Shown in pieces: positions 1 through 13,600 of a stretch of 64,000 bases of DNA. Made by a program: the position numbers and the translations under genes. The stretch comes from Vanilla planifolia (lineage: Eukaryota > Streptophyta > Magnoliopsida > Asparagales > Orchidaceae): the NCBI GenBank assembly GCA_023846275.1, contig CM043865.1, forward strand, positions 33,680,412-33,744,411, in the 5' to 3' direction. The notes beneath the pieces were generated by a model that did not search any database, was not told the DNA's origin, and saw only the letters and a program-made list of their open reading frames with translations. The first letter of the stretch is position 1. Every line of letters begins with the position of its first letter.

Positions 1-13
1 CTTTTTCCTGCAG

Positions 14-1252
14 GTCCTATTTCAGAATGATTCTCCAGCGACATTGCTTGCTCGAGTTATAGGTATCATTGGTCTTATAGACCAAACAATGCTTGCTAAA
101 GGACGAGATACATACAAGTATTTTACAAAGAATCACATGTTGTACGAAAGGAACCAGGTTTCAAATTCTTCCTTTCATATCTAATCAGTTTATTGTACAT
201 TTCCTAGTGGAAAGGCTCTTTGGAGAAGTATATTTGAACTCTATAAACTAATCATGTCGTGCAGAAAACTATAGATTGGTAGAACTTCTGAATGAGGGTT
301 GTTAGAAAGATCAATACAGCTTTAGGAGTATCCATTCTTTTTAGTTGGATGCCATGAAAAATAAGATAGCATGCACATAAGGTTTGGAAATTAGGCTTAA
401 TTTGATTGTGGCTTACGAGTTTAAGAAGGTTTAGAAAAGAGATTAAGAGTACTATGTGAGTGAAGAAAAGAGTTTTGGTGAAAAATAATGTTTAGAAAGA
501 AAGTTTGAAATGCAAAAGTTATTGAAACATAGCTTGGAAAACAAAAATCAAACAAGATCTCAATGCTTGAAAATATGTTGTTGGGTTTGCTCAAATGGAA
601 GATACCAAGAGTCATTTTAGTTTTTTTTAATCGTTTTCAACCTAGATCAAATATGGAATTGTAAACAAAATATTACATTGTTTTTGGAACAATTGTCATT
701 CACAATTGATTCCTGGAAAGGTGCTTTTTAGAAAGGCTTCTCAAAATAGCTTTAAGTGAAAACTTTTTGAAAGAAATTGGTCCCCTAAAAAAATGATTAC
801 TAAACAGGTATGTGTTGTGTTCTCAAAAACAAAAGAGGCAAAACTGAATTCGGGACAGCAAAGCTGTGCCAAAAACAGCCTTGCAGATCTTTGGCACTTT
901 CATTTGGGCCATTTGATATTGCTTTTGAAGACAAGCTTTTGTATGCCATCTACTTCTGATTATGTTCATAAAATCCCAAAGGGCGACACAAAAAAATCTT
1001 TTTGGTTTAGAAATTTGTGAGGAGGTTAGTTTAACCTATATGTTACCTTGGCACTTTTATCAGGAAACGAATCGCCTGGAATACTTGATCCCCAAGAAGA
1101 CTTCTTTGCGACATCGTTTGCCTATGGGCGATCAGGGATTCATCGATTTTGTGGGTCACCTCCTTGAGGTGAATCCAAGCAAGCGACCGAGTGCGTCAGA
1201 AGCTCTGCGACACCCATGGCTGTCTTATCCTTACGAGCCCATATCATCATAA
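14..1252 (+). CDS. DYRK-family protein kinase, C-terminal two exons (5' partial)
   Basis: This is the last part of a dual-specificity tyrosine-regulated (DYRK-type) kinase; the rest lies left of the window. Exon A is 14-157 (48 codons), preceded by a pyrimidine-rich acceptor ending in cag at 11-13. Exon B is 1064-1252 (62 codons plus TAA). Both junctions fall between codons and the intron is GT-AG. The protein reads VLFQNDSPATLLARV..., then GRDTYKYFTKNHMLYERN, then ETNRLEYLIPKKTSL, then LLEVNPSKRPSASEALRHPW, ending PYEPISS. The segment with NPSKRPSASEAL and HPWL is kinase subdomain XI, with its invariant Arg. The YFTKNHMLYERN stretch is characteristic of plant DYRK proteins (family knowledge). 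These kinases phosphorylate Ser/Thr and autophosphorylate an activation-loop Tyr; that loop is outside the window. The 906-bp intron holds a possible copia relic. Confidence 0.88.
793..1018 (+). pseudogene. Possible copia GAG-pre-integrase relic inside the kinase intron
   Basis: A short open stretch inside the intron reads ...AKNSLADLWHFHLGHLILLLK. The LWH-x2-LGHL core matches the GAG-pre-integrase signature (LWHxRLGHL) of Ty1/copia polyproteins. Nothing else of a copia element could be traced with confidence on either side, so this is at best an old fragment. It could also be chance: the match is about nine residues. Confidence 0.3.
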
Positions 1253-2340
1253 GCGGCCATTTGTGATGCAGAAGAGAGAATGGCACAGGTGAAGAGGCTT
1301 CCATTGCGATTGCAGGCCTCGTTTCATCCCGATGTTGGAACTTAATGTTGGAGCTGTGATGCATCCTTCACAAAGGCTAGCTCAAAAGGTGACCACTTTC
1401 TTGCTTTTCCCCCCATTTATTTGCTTGCTGGATGTAGATGTATGGCAGAATCGCCAACAGTTTCTTGTGTGGGGGTCCTTTGTGTTGTATTTTAACTTTC
1501 TGTTATTTGTTAACTCCCTCACTATGTAATCTTTAGCATATACCAGGCCAGGTGTTTGGATGTGATATATGTAGAAAAATTCGATGCATCATCAGTTTCT
1601 TCAGGTGCTGCTATGTCTCTTTAGAGCTGTTTGGCTACTACAATTTAACCTTTGAAATTTAAATGATGAATAGAAGTATTCTCTTAGTCTGTGTGAGCAG
1701 AATTTTTTTTTTCTTCAATTTTTATGTTGTCTTTTAATGTGTTTTGTGGTTGTGATACGTTTGAGTGTTGCGCATGCTGTTCTTTTGCCATCGTACCTGT
1801 AGGAAGAAAACAAGCTGCTCTGCAATCAATTGAAGAAGTATTACAAAGTATGATGCAATGGAGAGTTTCACTTGATTTTGGGTGGACGTGATCTTAACAC
1901 GAGTTAGATGATTTTGGATCGATCTTGTTTTGATACAAAGTTTGAATGGGAATAAGTCAATTTGATTTTAATTTGGGTAGGGCTGATAAAAATGATTTAA
2001 TTTCTTTTTAATTTTACTCTAATTTATTATTATTAATAATGATATAAACTTATGACATTTAAAACTTATTAATATATAATATGTACAATTTTAACTTATG
2101 ACAAATCTGTTAAATTAACAAATGACTCGATCAAGCTATATTTTTTTTTAGCTTATTGCTTTATTCAAATATGGAACAAACTTTCGACCTTTCATGCATG
2201 AGAAAACTTCTCCCTCTTAGATTAACAGCATCAATATTGATACAAAAGAACAAAACAGCAATGACTCAATGGAACCACGACAAGAACTGAGCTCCACTTC
2301 ACTAATGGAGACAACATCTTAAGTCTTCAAGGTTGGTTTT
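1253..2340. other. Intergenic, convergent gene ends
   Basis: This is the 3' flank shared by the kinase gene (+) and COX11 (-), which point towards each other. It must hold both 3' UTRs and poly(A) sites. The sequence becomes very AT-rich after about 1900. I see no coding region or repeat here. Confidence 0.6.
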
Positions 2341-5300
2341 CTAGCTTTTTACTCTGAAGAAGGTGTAGGAGAGAATGAGGTTATTGATGCCATCCATTTT
2401 GGGATCCGTCTCAAACTCAGGGTCAATGTAGAAAAATACCTGCGTAACATTGAACATATAATGGCTAATAAGAGAATGAAGAACTTTAAATCAGTAAGCT
2501 ATGGGCAGTACTCACAGGCATATCTATCTGCTCTCCTGGGAGCAGCGTCTGCTCCTCGAAGCAAAAGCATTGTATCTTATTGAAATATACCGCAGCCTGT
2601 ACAAAAGAAGAACAGAACTCAGCCTCAATCGCCTCGGTTGCAGGTTACTTGAAGATGTGAACCCACTTAAAGAAAAAAATAAACATGGGTTCTGATTGAG
2701 CTGAGCCAGATCATTATAGAAGTTGGGAGATAGTTGTATTTGTTTACTTATTGGTAATTTATGGTATTACTGTTGCATGTTATCGGTACCTGAACAGGCT
2801 AAATAAAAAAGGAGGGGCAAGATTGATTTGAAGAATGGCAGACATGGATGATATATACTATATAAATTCTAGGAGTAGAAGTGGAAAATGGGTTAAGTGA
2901 TACACCTCTGTTTCATATTTTGCACCTAATGCAGTGACAACTGTTAAGGAGGTAAAACACAAGGATTTTGACATCCGATTGCTATCTCCATTAGTTGCAA
3001 ACTCCGAACTTGAAAGAAGAAAATTTCAGATATCAACTTTTCTATAGTGAATTATTGAGCCACAATTCCGAAGTAGGAAATGATGCTCTTTTTAGTTCAT
3101 AGGCAACCAAGAGGGTCCTGGTATGGAGAAAGATAAGGAATTGTAAACTTTTGGATGGAATTAACATTGAAGATTTTACAAGCACACAAATGAAAAGAAC
3201 CACAAAAAATTCAAAATAGGATAACTTTATGATTTACTAGCACACTTTACAAAAGCACAATAAAACTCCTTGTAGAATGCCTTCCTCCAGAAAGGGTCAA
3301 TTCTATTTCCAGACAAGAAAGAAGGGCTGGTTGAGGGAAAAGCATCATTTTTGTTGATTTGACTACCTGCAAAGCCTACTGGGTTACACAAATTAGAACC
3401 CAAAAACAGCTCTGTTTAAGTGAGAATACCATAAGCAATATGGCATGAAGGACATGAAACTGGAACAAACCACAAGAATTGAAGAACAGATTTCATGTGA
3501 CAAAAACATATGAAATGAGGCTGGGAAGTGATTGTGCACATAAATAAACATATGTTTTCATCATAAATGCCAAATCCAATACGTGCAAGGTAAGCCCAGT
3601 AAGTAAAGGATTGTACATAGCCTTCAGGTTAGAAAGTCATCAAAAAGGTTATCCTAGCAAAAAATCATCCATAACAAACGTGGAGGTAAATCCAAAAAAC
3701 TGATATCTACTAGAAGGAATGATTCATAAACTAAGAATTCCTTCTGATTTGATGAACAGAATTCATGACAATAACCTCAACATGGAACGCACAGCAAAGT
3801 TATCTAATATATTTAAGAAACCATAACCAAAATTATAAAGGATTTAACAAAGCAAAATCGAAGTTGACAAAGATGTCGGAGATTGGCATTAGAGGCCTTA
3901 GAAATCTTGCAGAGCAAGGCCATAATAAGAAGAAAGGGATGATTACAAGATATTTTGGATGCCAACTAATGATCTTGCGGTGAATTCTGATGCAGTTAAT
4001 TCACCAATTGTTTCAAAGAAAACAAGTTTCTTTTCATAGAAATGCATACATATCATATTAGGACACACATAAAGAATAACAGTACATTGAATATTTAATT
4101 ACTTATGATGTTGATATGAAAAATGATAATCCTAACCCAACTAATCACTCTTGTGTAGGGCACTTGAACCCTCACAATGCTATTCCACAAACAGATCAAA
4201 TGGATAGTCATAAGTTATATAGTTCACCTTCATTGGGGTCACATTATATGTAGAGACGCCAGTTATTGGGGCTGAGCTATGATTTTCAGCAGTGTAGAAT
4301 GCCAGAGCGCTTTCACCAGGTTTTACTCGTACCTGCACTTCCAAGAATTTCAAAAAGTGTACCATTTACATCAACAAAGGTTGTTATCTCCAAATCATGT
4401 TAATTAAAGACCTCTCTTTGAGTAGGGACAAACTTCCATTGTAATCCATCAGCAACATCAGCATTAAATTGAACAATGAGCTCCCTGAAAATAAAAAGGG
4501 ACAAATTAAATTCAGTAGCAAAAAAAAAGTCTTGTTTTTGCAACTAGTAACAAATAAAACAGGAATTAATCCTTCTAAGTGGGGATTCTAAATTAATGCT
4601 TTCCTGCTAAAGTGCTCTATCAATTAATAGTTTCTCCTTGAGAAGCAAACAAGCAAGATACTTCCTAAACTTCTCTTAATAGGAGTAACTACATTTCTTC
4701 TTCCTTTCTAGACTCCTTTCATCCTTCTTTTAGCAGCTCTAAACAATATCAAGAAATTTTATCCTAAGCTTCATTTTAATAGGATCTACTCTAAATGTAT
4801 CTTGAAAGTATTTATTCTGATCCTAACTTCAAATGTAGAACCACATGTACAACGTAGTGTCATTATTTTAGGTGATATGCTCATGTTTGGATTTAGTAAC
4901 TTTACGATTAATAACAACACAAAGTATCTTGAGTACGACTCCTTAGCTTTTGTGCCAAATATAGGTTTCCAACTAATTTAGAGGAAAAAAGTGAAGCAGA
5001 AGGAAACTAGAGAAGCCTTTCAAAATCTTACAAATCTCAGCCATTTCCTCAATTAATAAAGTAATAACCATTTAAGATAAAAATCCATCATTTCTAGTTT
5101 GCAACAATTTTTGGTAAGGATGTTCACTCTTCATATTCACATAGAGATCTTTTGGCACATATGGGTTGGTTGCAAGGTTAAACCATTATGCTGGTCTCAT
5201 CTTGAGGAGCAACAGTTTAGGTCGGACAACGTCTACTTTCATTGATAGATTTGGATATGCTGGAATATATTCCATTCTTAAAAAACACATTGCACTCATC

Positions 5301-6331
5301 TTCTAATAAAAATTCTTCAATGAATACATTACTCAAGATGCCAAGCATGAAAGAGGCAATCACATCTTAATTTATCGCATATTCATAAAAACAACATCAA
5401 AGAGCCAACTTTCAAATCATGAGAGCAAGACTCATTAACTCGCAAAGCATTACCTTGAAGGTTTTGTCCCATCCCTAGCATGGCGAGCGATCTTCTCCTC
5501 CACACTCTGCAGAGATCCATTCCTTGTCACAAGCCAGAATTATCATTACTCCCTACTTATAATTTGAAGATATAAATAATTTGATGAAAGTTTTACTCTC
5601 AATGGCGAAAAAAATTTCCTTTTGTTGCACTCAAAATTTCATTATAAAGAATTATTTTAAATCAAATTGCTGAAAAAAATGGCATTTATTCCTGTGAAAT
5701 TCAGCAAAATGCACAAAAAACCAAAAGTAAACATAAATAATAGAAGAATACGAATGAGTGAACATAGAGTGACAAATTACATAAATTTTCTAAGAAAAAA
5801 AGTCATCTTGGAGATATACAGCTAATTAGGGATGGATAATTCAGAGAGGTGCTAATCTAGACGAGCAACAAACAAAATGCAAATGCAAGTTATAATTTTC
5901 CCATAATACGACGAAAGAAGTTAAAAACCATCGATGATCCATCTAATCAGGGCAGAAATAGTGACAAGGTATCACATGACAAAGTTTACCTCGCGACGTT
6001 GGACTGTGCCTCCATAGCCAGTGGCCTGGCAAAAGCGGCGGTAAAGCGGAACGGCGGCATAAGACGCGCCGACCATCGCTCCTGCCACCGCGACAAGGTA
6101 AACGAAAGTCTTCTTCGAACTCCGTTCACGGGCGGCCGAGGCGCCGACCGAAACGGAACGGCAGGGATTGCTGCCCGGCAAAGTAATCGGTGTCCGGCAT
6201 CGAGGTGGATGGAGTGAAGATCGTGACGGATGGCCGGCAAGGCAGCGGTAAGATGAGAGGCGGCGTTGCCCGAAGCTGGCGAGGGAGGACCAGATGCGAA
6301 GCAGCGGGGTTCGCTTCGCGGAGAGGAGCAT
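2341..6331 (-). CDS. COX11: Cytochrome c oxidase assembly protein COX11 (copper chaperone)
   Basis: COX11 delivers copper to the Cu-B site of COX1 in the mitochondrial inner membrane. Six exons on the minus strand: 6331-5990, 5506-5454, 4484-4412, 4332-4228, 2596-2516 and 2439-2341. They sum to 753 nt, 250 residues plus TAG, and all introns are GT-AG with consistent phase. Residues 1-70 are an Arg/Ser-rich, acid-poor presequence typical of mitochondrial targeting. Residues about 75-93 form a membrane segment, followed by [20 protein letters not shown] (92-111), a hallmark of the family. The CtaG/COX11 domain follows: [15 protein letters not shown], then [17 protein letters not shown], then the copper-binding CFCFEEQ (Cys201 and Cys203), then [13 protein letters not shown] and NLILSYTFF. 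The start at 6331 is the first ATG in the targeting-peptide frame. The first exon is strongly GC-rich and the introns AT-rich. Intron 4 (1631 bp) holds nothing recognisable. The product looks intact. Confidence 0.95.
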
Positions 6332-6444
6332 CGCTGGAAATAACTTCGTCGAAGCAAAGCTGCAGCGTGATCGCGTGATGAACTATTGTTCGTTCTGCTT
6401 ATCGGGTTACAGAAAACGAGGATCCGATAATTGAGTTGCATCAC

Positions 6445-9236
6445 CTGTCAACACAAAACTGTTATTTTTATTTAGAATTCATTGGAAATAAATTTTAATA
6501 AAAATTGATTTGTATAAATATAAAAAGTAAATTGTTGTTTTTGACTTTGATATATTTTGTAAATAATTAATCTAGTTTTAAATATTAATTTGGCTTTTTG
6601 GTAGATAAAGGATCCATAACAACATTTTAAATTAATACTTAATAAAAACTATATCAAACTAGTCTTAAAAATCATAATAGAACCTATAAAATGGGTAATT
6701 CTAAGAACCGGTGCATAGGATTACAAAAAGGTCATGGATTAATAACTCAATATTTCTAATATATTTAGATTAAAACATTATTAAGTTATAACATTGTGAG
6801 CATCAAAAGGAGAGGTTAGAAGTAATATGAAATAAAATTAGAGATTTAAGAAATGAGAGGAATAGTTTGGAAACCATTTTTATAGTTTTTTTCTTTGAAT
6901 ATTGATTTATACTTAACTGATTATATATTGACAAATTTTTTCAATCTCATCATCTGTGAAAAAATATTTTTACTAAATAACTACATTTCTTAATTTTGAA
7001 GATTATTCAATCGTTTTATATTTTATAAATAATATCGTTTGTGAGAACTACATAAATTACTATAAATTATATTTGAAAATAAGAGAGTAAAAAACAATTC
7101 TTTGATGTGCTTTTCAATAGCACATCTTAGAACTAATTCAATCATCAATCTTTTTTTAACCAATTAGTTCGATCCCATGTAATAGTTAATGTTGTGAACC
7201 TCGAATTTAACATTGAAATATAATTGACATTAATGTAATTATATTTTAGTTAATTTGATTTTTTTGGTGTTTAAGTTAATCTAATCTTATAATGAGGTTT
7301 TGTCTTTTTACTAGCTTGAATGATCAATCTTATATATTCCTATTATCTAATTGCCATTATTTATTGTTTAAAATCAACCAAAGTATATTAAAAGGTTGAG
7401 GGTTAGAATAGTTGACAAAAAACTTGGGGAATCAACTTATTAAAGATTAAGGGGAGAGAGCCGACTAGTCATTGACATGAGACCTTGATGCCAAATAAAC
7501 GACAAGACTCTATGGTAAAGGTAATTCTTATCAGACTATTTTCACTTATTTAGTTTACACTATTGATTGCTTGAGTTTGAAAGATAATTGGGTTAAAGTT
7601 TAGGATAGAGATGTTTGGTTAACTAAAGATCCTAGCACTTATAGATAATCAATTGTCATTGTGATGGATATTGATTGGCTAACTAGAAGGATGGGTAGGA
7701 ACCATTGTAATTGAGGTATATTGACTTATTGGAGACATGTAATTTTGAACTAGTCTCTATCATAAAAGAATGATGTAGGCCAATTGGAGAGGCTACAAGG
7801 TAGTGATCAGTTATTAAAACATGTGAGAGATGTTGGCTCAAACTTTATCCAAAGTACTGGATTAAAATTTTCAAGCATTGAAGGTTGAGGAGGAGAAGGT
7901 AGAAGAGTGTAAAATAAAAATAAAACAAGTACTTTATATAATATAACAAAATAAATCATAATATATTTGAAGTTCTAATTATAAAATGTGAGAATTATCA
8001 TTATAAATGATATTTTTAAAATAAGTTGTAATGACTATAAAATGTATTACAACTCCTAAAAGATGGAGGAAAGTAAAAAATATTATAAAATAATAAGCAA
8101 AGTTCAGTGATATTAATTTCACAAAAATCTACTATGATTTGATGATAAGATTGAAGCCCAAGTTTTATAAAAAAAATAAAACTTTTAGATAAATTATAAA
8201 TGATATAATAAATCCTTTAATTAACATTTATGTATTTTGAGTGTCGAATGGATTAAGAAACAGAAATGAGATGAGTTACTTGCAACTCAGGTTACCTGCA
8301 ATCCTTTAGAAGAGAGATTTTATGTGTAAGAATTGAATGAAAGAATTTGATTTGACATGAAAAAAATATAGAAACCTAGATTTTTAAACTAAGGTTAGTT
8401 TTTCTCATTTAATAATTTTATTTCTTTCAAAAATTTTGGAGAGAGGCTTATGAATGTTTTGGGGTCCATTAGGTAAGGGAAAAAACATATAAGAGGTGTC
8501 TATGTCGTAATTACAATTTTGGATGAATCGTAAATAAAAAGTTGCATCTTGATGGAAGAAATTGATAGATCTAGATGTAAATCAAATGATTAGATTAAGT
8601 AATTGGATGGTCCAATGAAATATTTAAGAAGAAGAATGGTCTCTATCAAATGATCAAATGGATGGTTCGATAGAGCAGTGTTGATGAGAACGTGAAGGTG
8701 TGATGTCCATAAAAGGGGTGAGGAGAAGGGGGGATGGTGTTACACCCATGTGTTTGATGAGTCAAGAATAAATGTTTATATTTCATATGGGCTTGTTCTA
8801 AACAAAATTATTAATATTCAATTTAGACAAGTCATAGACTTTAAATGTCTAAAATAGTGGTCTTTAAGGCCCTTGGAGTCATGACAAGCTTCAAAGAAAT
8901 TGAAGACATGTACTAAAGCTTTCATACTTGATTTTTTTTTATTTTTCTTAAATTTGATATGTCCAAATTTTGAGAGGATGTGGCACACTAGTAGTATTAA
9001 TATTTAAAAATGTTATAAAATTAATAATTATTGAATTTTGATTTTTGGGCCAAGCTTTATTGACAAAAAGTATAGACATTAGTATTTGATTTTTTAAAAT
9101 TATTTAAGAATTAGTTTTTATGAATTTCTTTTCATAGTAATTTAAAAAACTTATAATACTATAGTAATATAAAATTATTTTGGTACACTTATATTAAATA
9201 TTTTGGCACAAAAATTTCCACAAAACACTCTAAAAC
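6445..9236. other. AT-rich intergenic DNA, no gene seen
   Basis: Upstream flank of COX11. It is uniformly AT-rich with stops in all frames. Short stretches near 7400-7900 and 8580-8760 are less AT-rich and look like worn transposon DNA (for example repeated atcaaatgg-type motifs near 8585-8670), but I could not assign a family. Confidence 0.5.
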
Positions 9237-9259
9237 AACGTTACTCTCGGGAATTTTCA

Positions 9260-10510
9260 CTGTAGTGTTGGGCGGGTCGACCCGATAGGGGCGCCCATAG
9301 TCCAAAGGAATTCATGCCGCAGGCAACGCCGAACGGAGAACGGCAATTTTAGGTCGTAGGCGACGATGGAACAGTGCAAGATCAAGTCAACCCAAACCAG
9401 GTGATGAAATTCTGGTCAAGGAAGGGGGAGCCAACCCCAAAGAGGCTCGAAAGTAACAGGAAGCAAATTAGCTTTAAAGTGCAACGGCAAAGAAATTTTT
9501 GCGATGTGGGACTAAATTCCAACCTCACTATCAAAGAAATCAGAAGAACAAGCACGATCGAACGGCTGAGATTATTCAGCTTAAAATGACATGCAGAAGA
9601 ATCAAACCCAGGCTGTACGGATATGCACCAAGACGCGAAACCACTGAGGTAAACTGTTTTAATATAAATTATGCCAGAACACATTATATTAATACATACA
9701 AGACAGCGTGCACGGAATCCAAATGCTCAGATCAAGCCCGCCCAAATCAAACGGACGTGATTAATCTCAAACGGTAAATTCGAGATTCAATCCGTGTCGT
9801 CCGTGTTTGGGCCCGAATCAGACAGTAGCTGTTTTCTGTCCGTTACCCAAACGGCTAGTTGATTTTAAGAGCCATTGGGAGTGACTTTAGAGCTCAAATT
9901 TAAGCTCTATAAATAAGAAAGATTAAAGAACTTCTAGAGGTTACATTTTGCTAAGATCTCAAAGCTTTCAGATCACGACTTCGAGCAAAATCAAGTGAAT
10001 ACGGTGCTTCCAATTTCATAAAGAGCAAGTGGCAAGAAAGATTCTGAAATTAGAGGTTATGACTTCAACAATTTCTCAATCTTTATTGCTCTAATTTTTT
10101 GTCGTGTGTGCCTCTTATTTCACTTCAAGTTATTTTAAGTTTTGCCAATTTTTGCATTCTGTTCTTTGGGGTAAGGGCATCCCGACATTGTGCAAAAGCC
10201 CGGGGTTTGAGTTGAGCCCGAAAAAACTCAAGTAGGTTCGGGATTAGTCGTAGGAAAAATCCCAAATAGGTTTGAGGTGAACCGTACGAAAAATCTCGAT
10301 TGTAATTTGGTATTTTTAGTGTTGTTTTTTCCCAACACCGGTTGGGGGTGGATGTAGGCTCAATTTTGAGTCGAACCACTTTAAAAATCTTGTGTGTTAT
10401 ATTTCTTCCTATTTGCGCTTAACAGATTTATTTTTTAATTGAAACCTAAAATCGAAAATTTTATTTACCACAATTCACCCCCCTTCTTGTGGGATTTTCT
10501 TAAGCACAAA
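9260..10510 (+). mobile_element. Probable solo or truncated copia-type LTR
   Basis: A block of distinctly higher GC than its surroundings, with no credible coding frame. It contains a TATA-like ctctataaataag at about 9906-9918 and ends in a C-run motif, acaattcaccccccttcttg (about 10472-10491). That motif is typical of the 3' end of SIRE/Maximus-like copia LTRs (established pattern). A following tRNA-Met primer-binding site (tggtatcagagc) is absent, and no gag or pol follows, so a solo LTR or fragment is most likely. Exact ends and target duplication could not be fixed. Confidence 0.5.
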
Positions 10511-13500
10511 GAACTTCAGATGGTCAAAGTGTGGTAACTCTAAACTTAAGAAAATATCAAAAACTAAAATAATTTTATAATAAAATCTCTTATTTATCAT
10601 AATGGCTCTTGTAAACAAGTTTAGAAAATCTCGTTTAATTTTATAAATCCTTCTATGATGATGTAAGAAAGATAAAATATATAATAGAATTTGTTTTGTG
10701 GTTCAATTCAAACATTAATCTATATCTACCCCAACTAATGGCTAAGCTTGCATTAAAATTCACTCTTGTTTTGCTATAGTCAATGCAAAGTTAGATAACA
10801 ATCACTTTTATTTTCAAATTAGTCAGATAAGGGTCAATCTAAATAAATGCCACACACTTTTATCATATTCAAGTAAGAGTCAACCTAAAACACAAAAGTT
10901 TTAAACAACAACTATATAAGTGTTTTAACACTTAAACAAAATAATACATACAAGATTTTATGTCCTTAAATTAAGAGAATAATATTGTACAATATTTAAA
11001 TATTAAAAAAATATTTTACCAAGAAATACATAAAAATTTGATGCAAATAGTAGAGAGAATGATACAATTAAAAATTTAGAAGTAACAGGATAAAGGAATT
11101 CTTCACAATGTAAACACAAACCATAGCTATAATTCAACTTTCTCTTCTTAATGATTTTCAAGTTGATTCATTAACTAACTCAAATACAAATCTATTTATA
11201 CTTTTTTATCATTTAAGATCATTTAAAAAAAGTGCAATAGCTAAAATAGTATTTTTAAAATTAATAAATTAGCCATTACATATTTTGACAACTATTTGCA
11301 CAAATACCATCATAAGATTGTATTAGGGTGATGGAGAAAACAGAGTTGATTGATCGACAAATATTTCTCTGACTATTTGAAATTTTTTACATGAAATACA
11401 TTGTACTAGTATGGCCTCTACTCAACTCACAGTGTTACATGTTATATAAACATCGTACAAAATAATCAAGAAGATTATACTCTTTTGATACACTTTTATT
11501 AAAAGGTATTCTAATTAATCTAGAGATCATACACATGCAATAAGAGGATCATACATCTATGATAATTTTTACATTGCACTTAGAATTTTATTGTTTGATA
11601 CACATTAATAAAATTATTATATCTTTTATATGAGACTAATATCATATTGACATTAAGGAATTTTAATTAATGCATTTTAGTTATATAGGATGATCGTATT
11701 CATATGATATGAATGATCAAATTTATATGACTCAATTTAACGTTTTGACACTTAAGTTTTTTTATTAGTTTTGTGAAGAGAAAACGATCATACCAGCGTA
11801 TAACAAGACTTAGTACTTTATGATTTCTAAAAAAGTAAAAATAACAAAACAACACTTGGTTTTGTACTAAACTAATAAAAGGGTTAGCATCATATGACTA
11901 AGCCAGCCTATGACAACTATAGAATCATACTATGATGATGAGGACATCGTAACTATACAACATGAATCTTAACTATATGTTACTTGTGACACAAAGTAGA
12001 GATAAAGAGAACATATAACATGATGAACATCATTGTATCATAAGATGTATATGTAGGCTTAATTTAAAGCTTGTGTTAACATGATTTTAATGGTCATTTA
12101 GTTTATCATTAATCCAAAAATTATTTTGACTCTTTAAGCACTATTATTTTATAGATATGTCTTAACATTAAAATTTTATTCATCTTCTTAATCCACCATT
12201 CTATTGCTAAGGTATTATCTCCCTTAAAATGAGAAGGATGCATGTGATGAAATTGATCAATTATTTTATTCATATTATATTCCTCCTTTGTTCAACAAAA
12301 GATACAACCAAGAGGCCAAGAGGAGAGGCTAATTTTGATTTTTAGTCTATTGTTCTACTTCTCAACCTTCACCAAAGGTATGGACTTAGCTTTATTCGAA
12401 TCTCTTTCAAACATCCTTTATTGAACTAATATCTCAATTAATACATAAATAAATTAAAATAATAATCTCTTATTCTAATGCATACATATAATACACATGT
12501 TGTGTCGATGTCATCACTTAACCAACCTAATAATTGTTTAACTAGACTCCAATGTCTATAGTAAAACTATTAAGTAGTTTTATATGCCCTCTCATAGATG
12601 TTAACCACTTTGAAACCAACTTATCATGTCTATCCTATACAACAAAATTTAAACCATCATAATCAAGCTATATTAAAGTAATAACATTATAAATAAGGAC
12701 ACAAACACCTTAGGCAAGCAATGAGAAACGGCTCTCATTATTTTATAAGTTTATTATAAGTATAGCATAATGAACAAAAAGTATATCATTACCACATCCA
12801 AATTCAAAAACTAAATTATATAAAAAATTTCATGATATATATTTTATTTAAAATATATAAAATATGAAAGATCCTATTCATCCTTAATACCACCATTGTT
12901 TAACTCTTTACGTCTACATACAACAATGATATAAAATATAATGTAAATAGATAATGAGCATTAAACCTAGCAGAAAAATCTTTGCAATAAGAATTATGAC
13001 CATCTATGTAAAATCGATGTTCAAATGTTAAAATAATCTAAATAAATAATCATTATAACATCAACATTAATTAACATAACCCAAGAACTCCATGTCTCAT
13101 ATATCTTTGTAAGAATAAATCACTAAATATTCTTTTGTCATAGTACAACACATAAGTATAACCTCACATGAGTATATATATATATATATATATTAATTTC
13201 TATTTGAGCTTTATTTTCTCTAAAGTATTAGTATCTTTTGTTTACAAATCTCATTCTATACTATTTGAATTTTTATTTGACATCATATCATCATATCTAA
13301 ATCTATGTCCATAAGCATACCATAGCTTACTAGCAATCATAGTGTAAATATCATATTATACTAAGGCACTACTCTAAGTGCTAACGATAATTGGTCTTTG
13401 TACATCAAAAACCTGTATAAAGCATGAGTGATGTCTAAGTATCACAATCATATCATCTCCATATATCAATACTTTACACAAAGTATTGACAGTACAATAT

Positions 13501-13600
13501 ATCTATTATGCAAACTCATGGCCCAGTATACCACTAGTGCCTCATCATCATGCGTTGCATCGTATGCTAAGGTTATATTCTTTTTTTGTCACCAAATGGA
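10511..13600. other. AT-rich intergenic DNA with possible LTR relics
   Basis: No gene is visible. The part at about 11040-11420 has an order of short motifs (gattcattaactaac, ctatttata, then tagccattacat) resembling 14160-14320. It may be a second old copy of the same LTR family. A (TA)n run lies at 13172-13194. Everything else is low-complexity AT-rich sequence. Confidence 0.4.
13172..13194. repeat. (TA)n microsatellite
   Basis: An uninterrupted alternating TA run of about 23 bases in AT-rich intergenic DNA. Confidence 0.9.

Noticed and set aside
5999-6378. Plus-strand open frames opposite COX11 exon 1
   Set aside because: Antisense shadows of a GC-rich exon with no motifs.
5986-6444. 152-codon minus-strand frame overlapping COX11 exon 1
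   Set aside because: It is a different frame of the GC-rich first exon; the COX11 frame carries the conserved protein.
9255-10480. The 5-mer ttcac before a TG at 9263 and near the C-run motif as a target-site duplication
   Set aside because: The right-hand copy does not follow a CA end in register, so it is probably chance.
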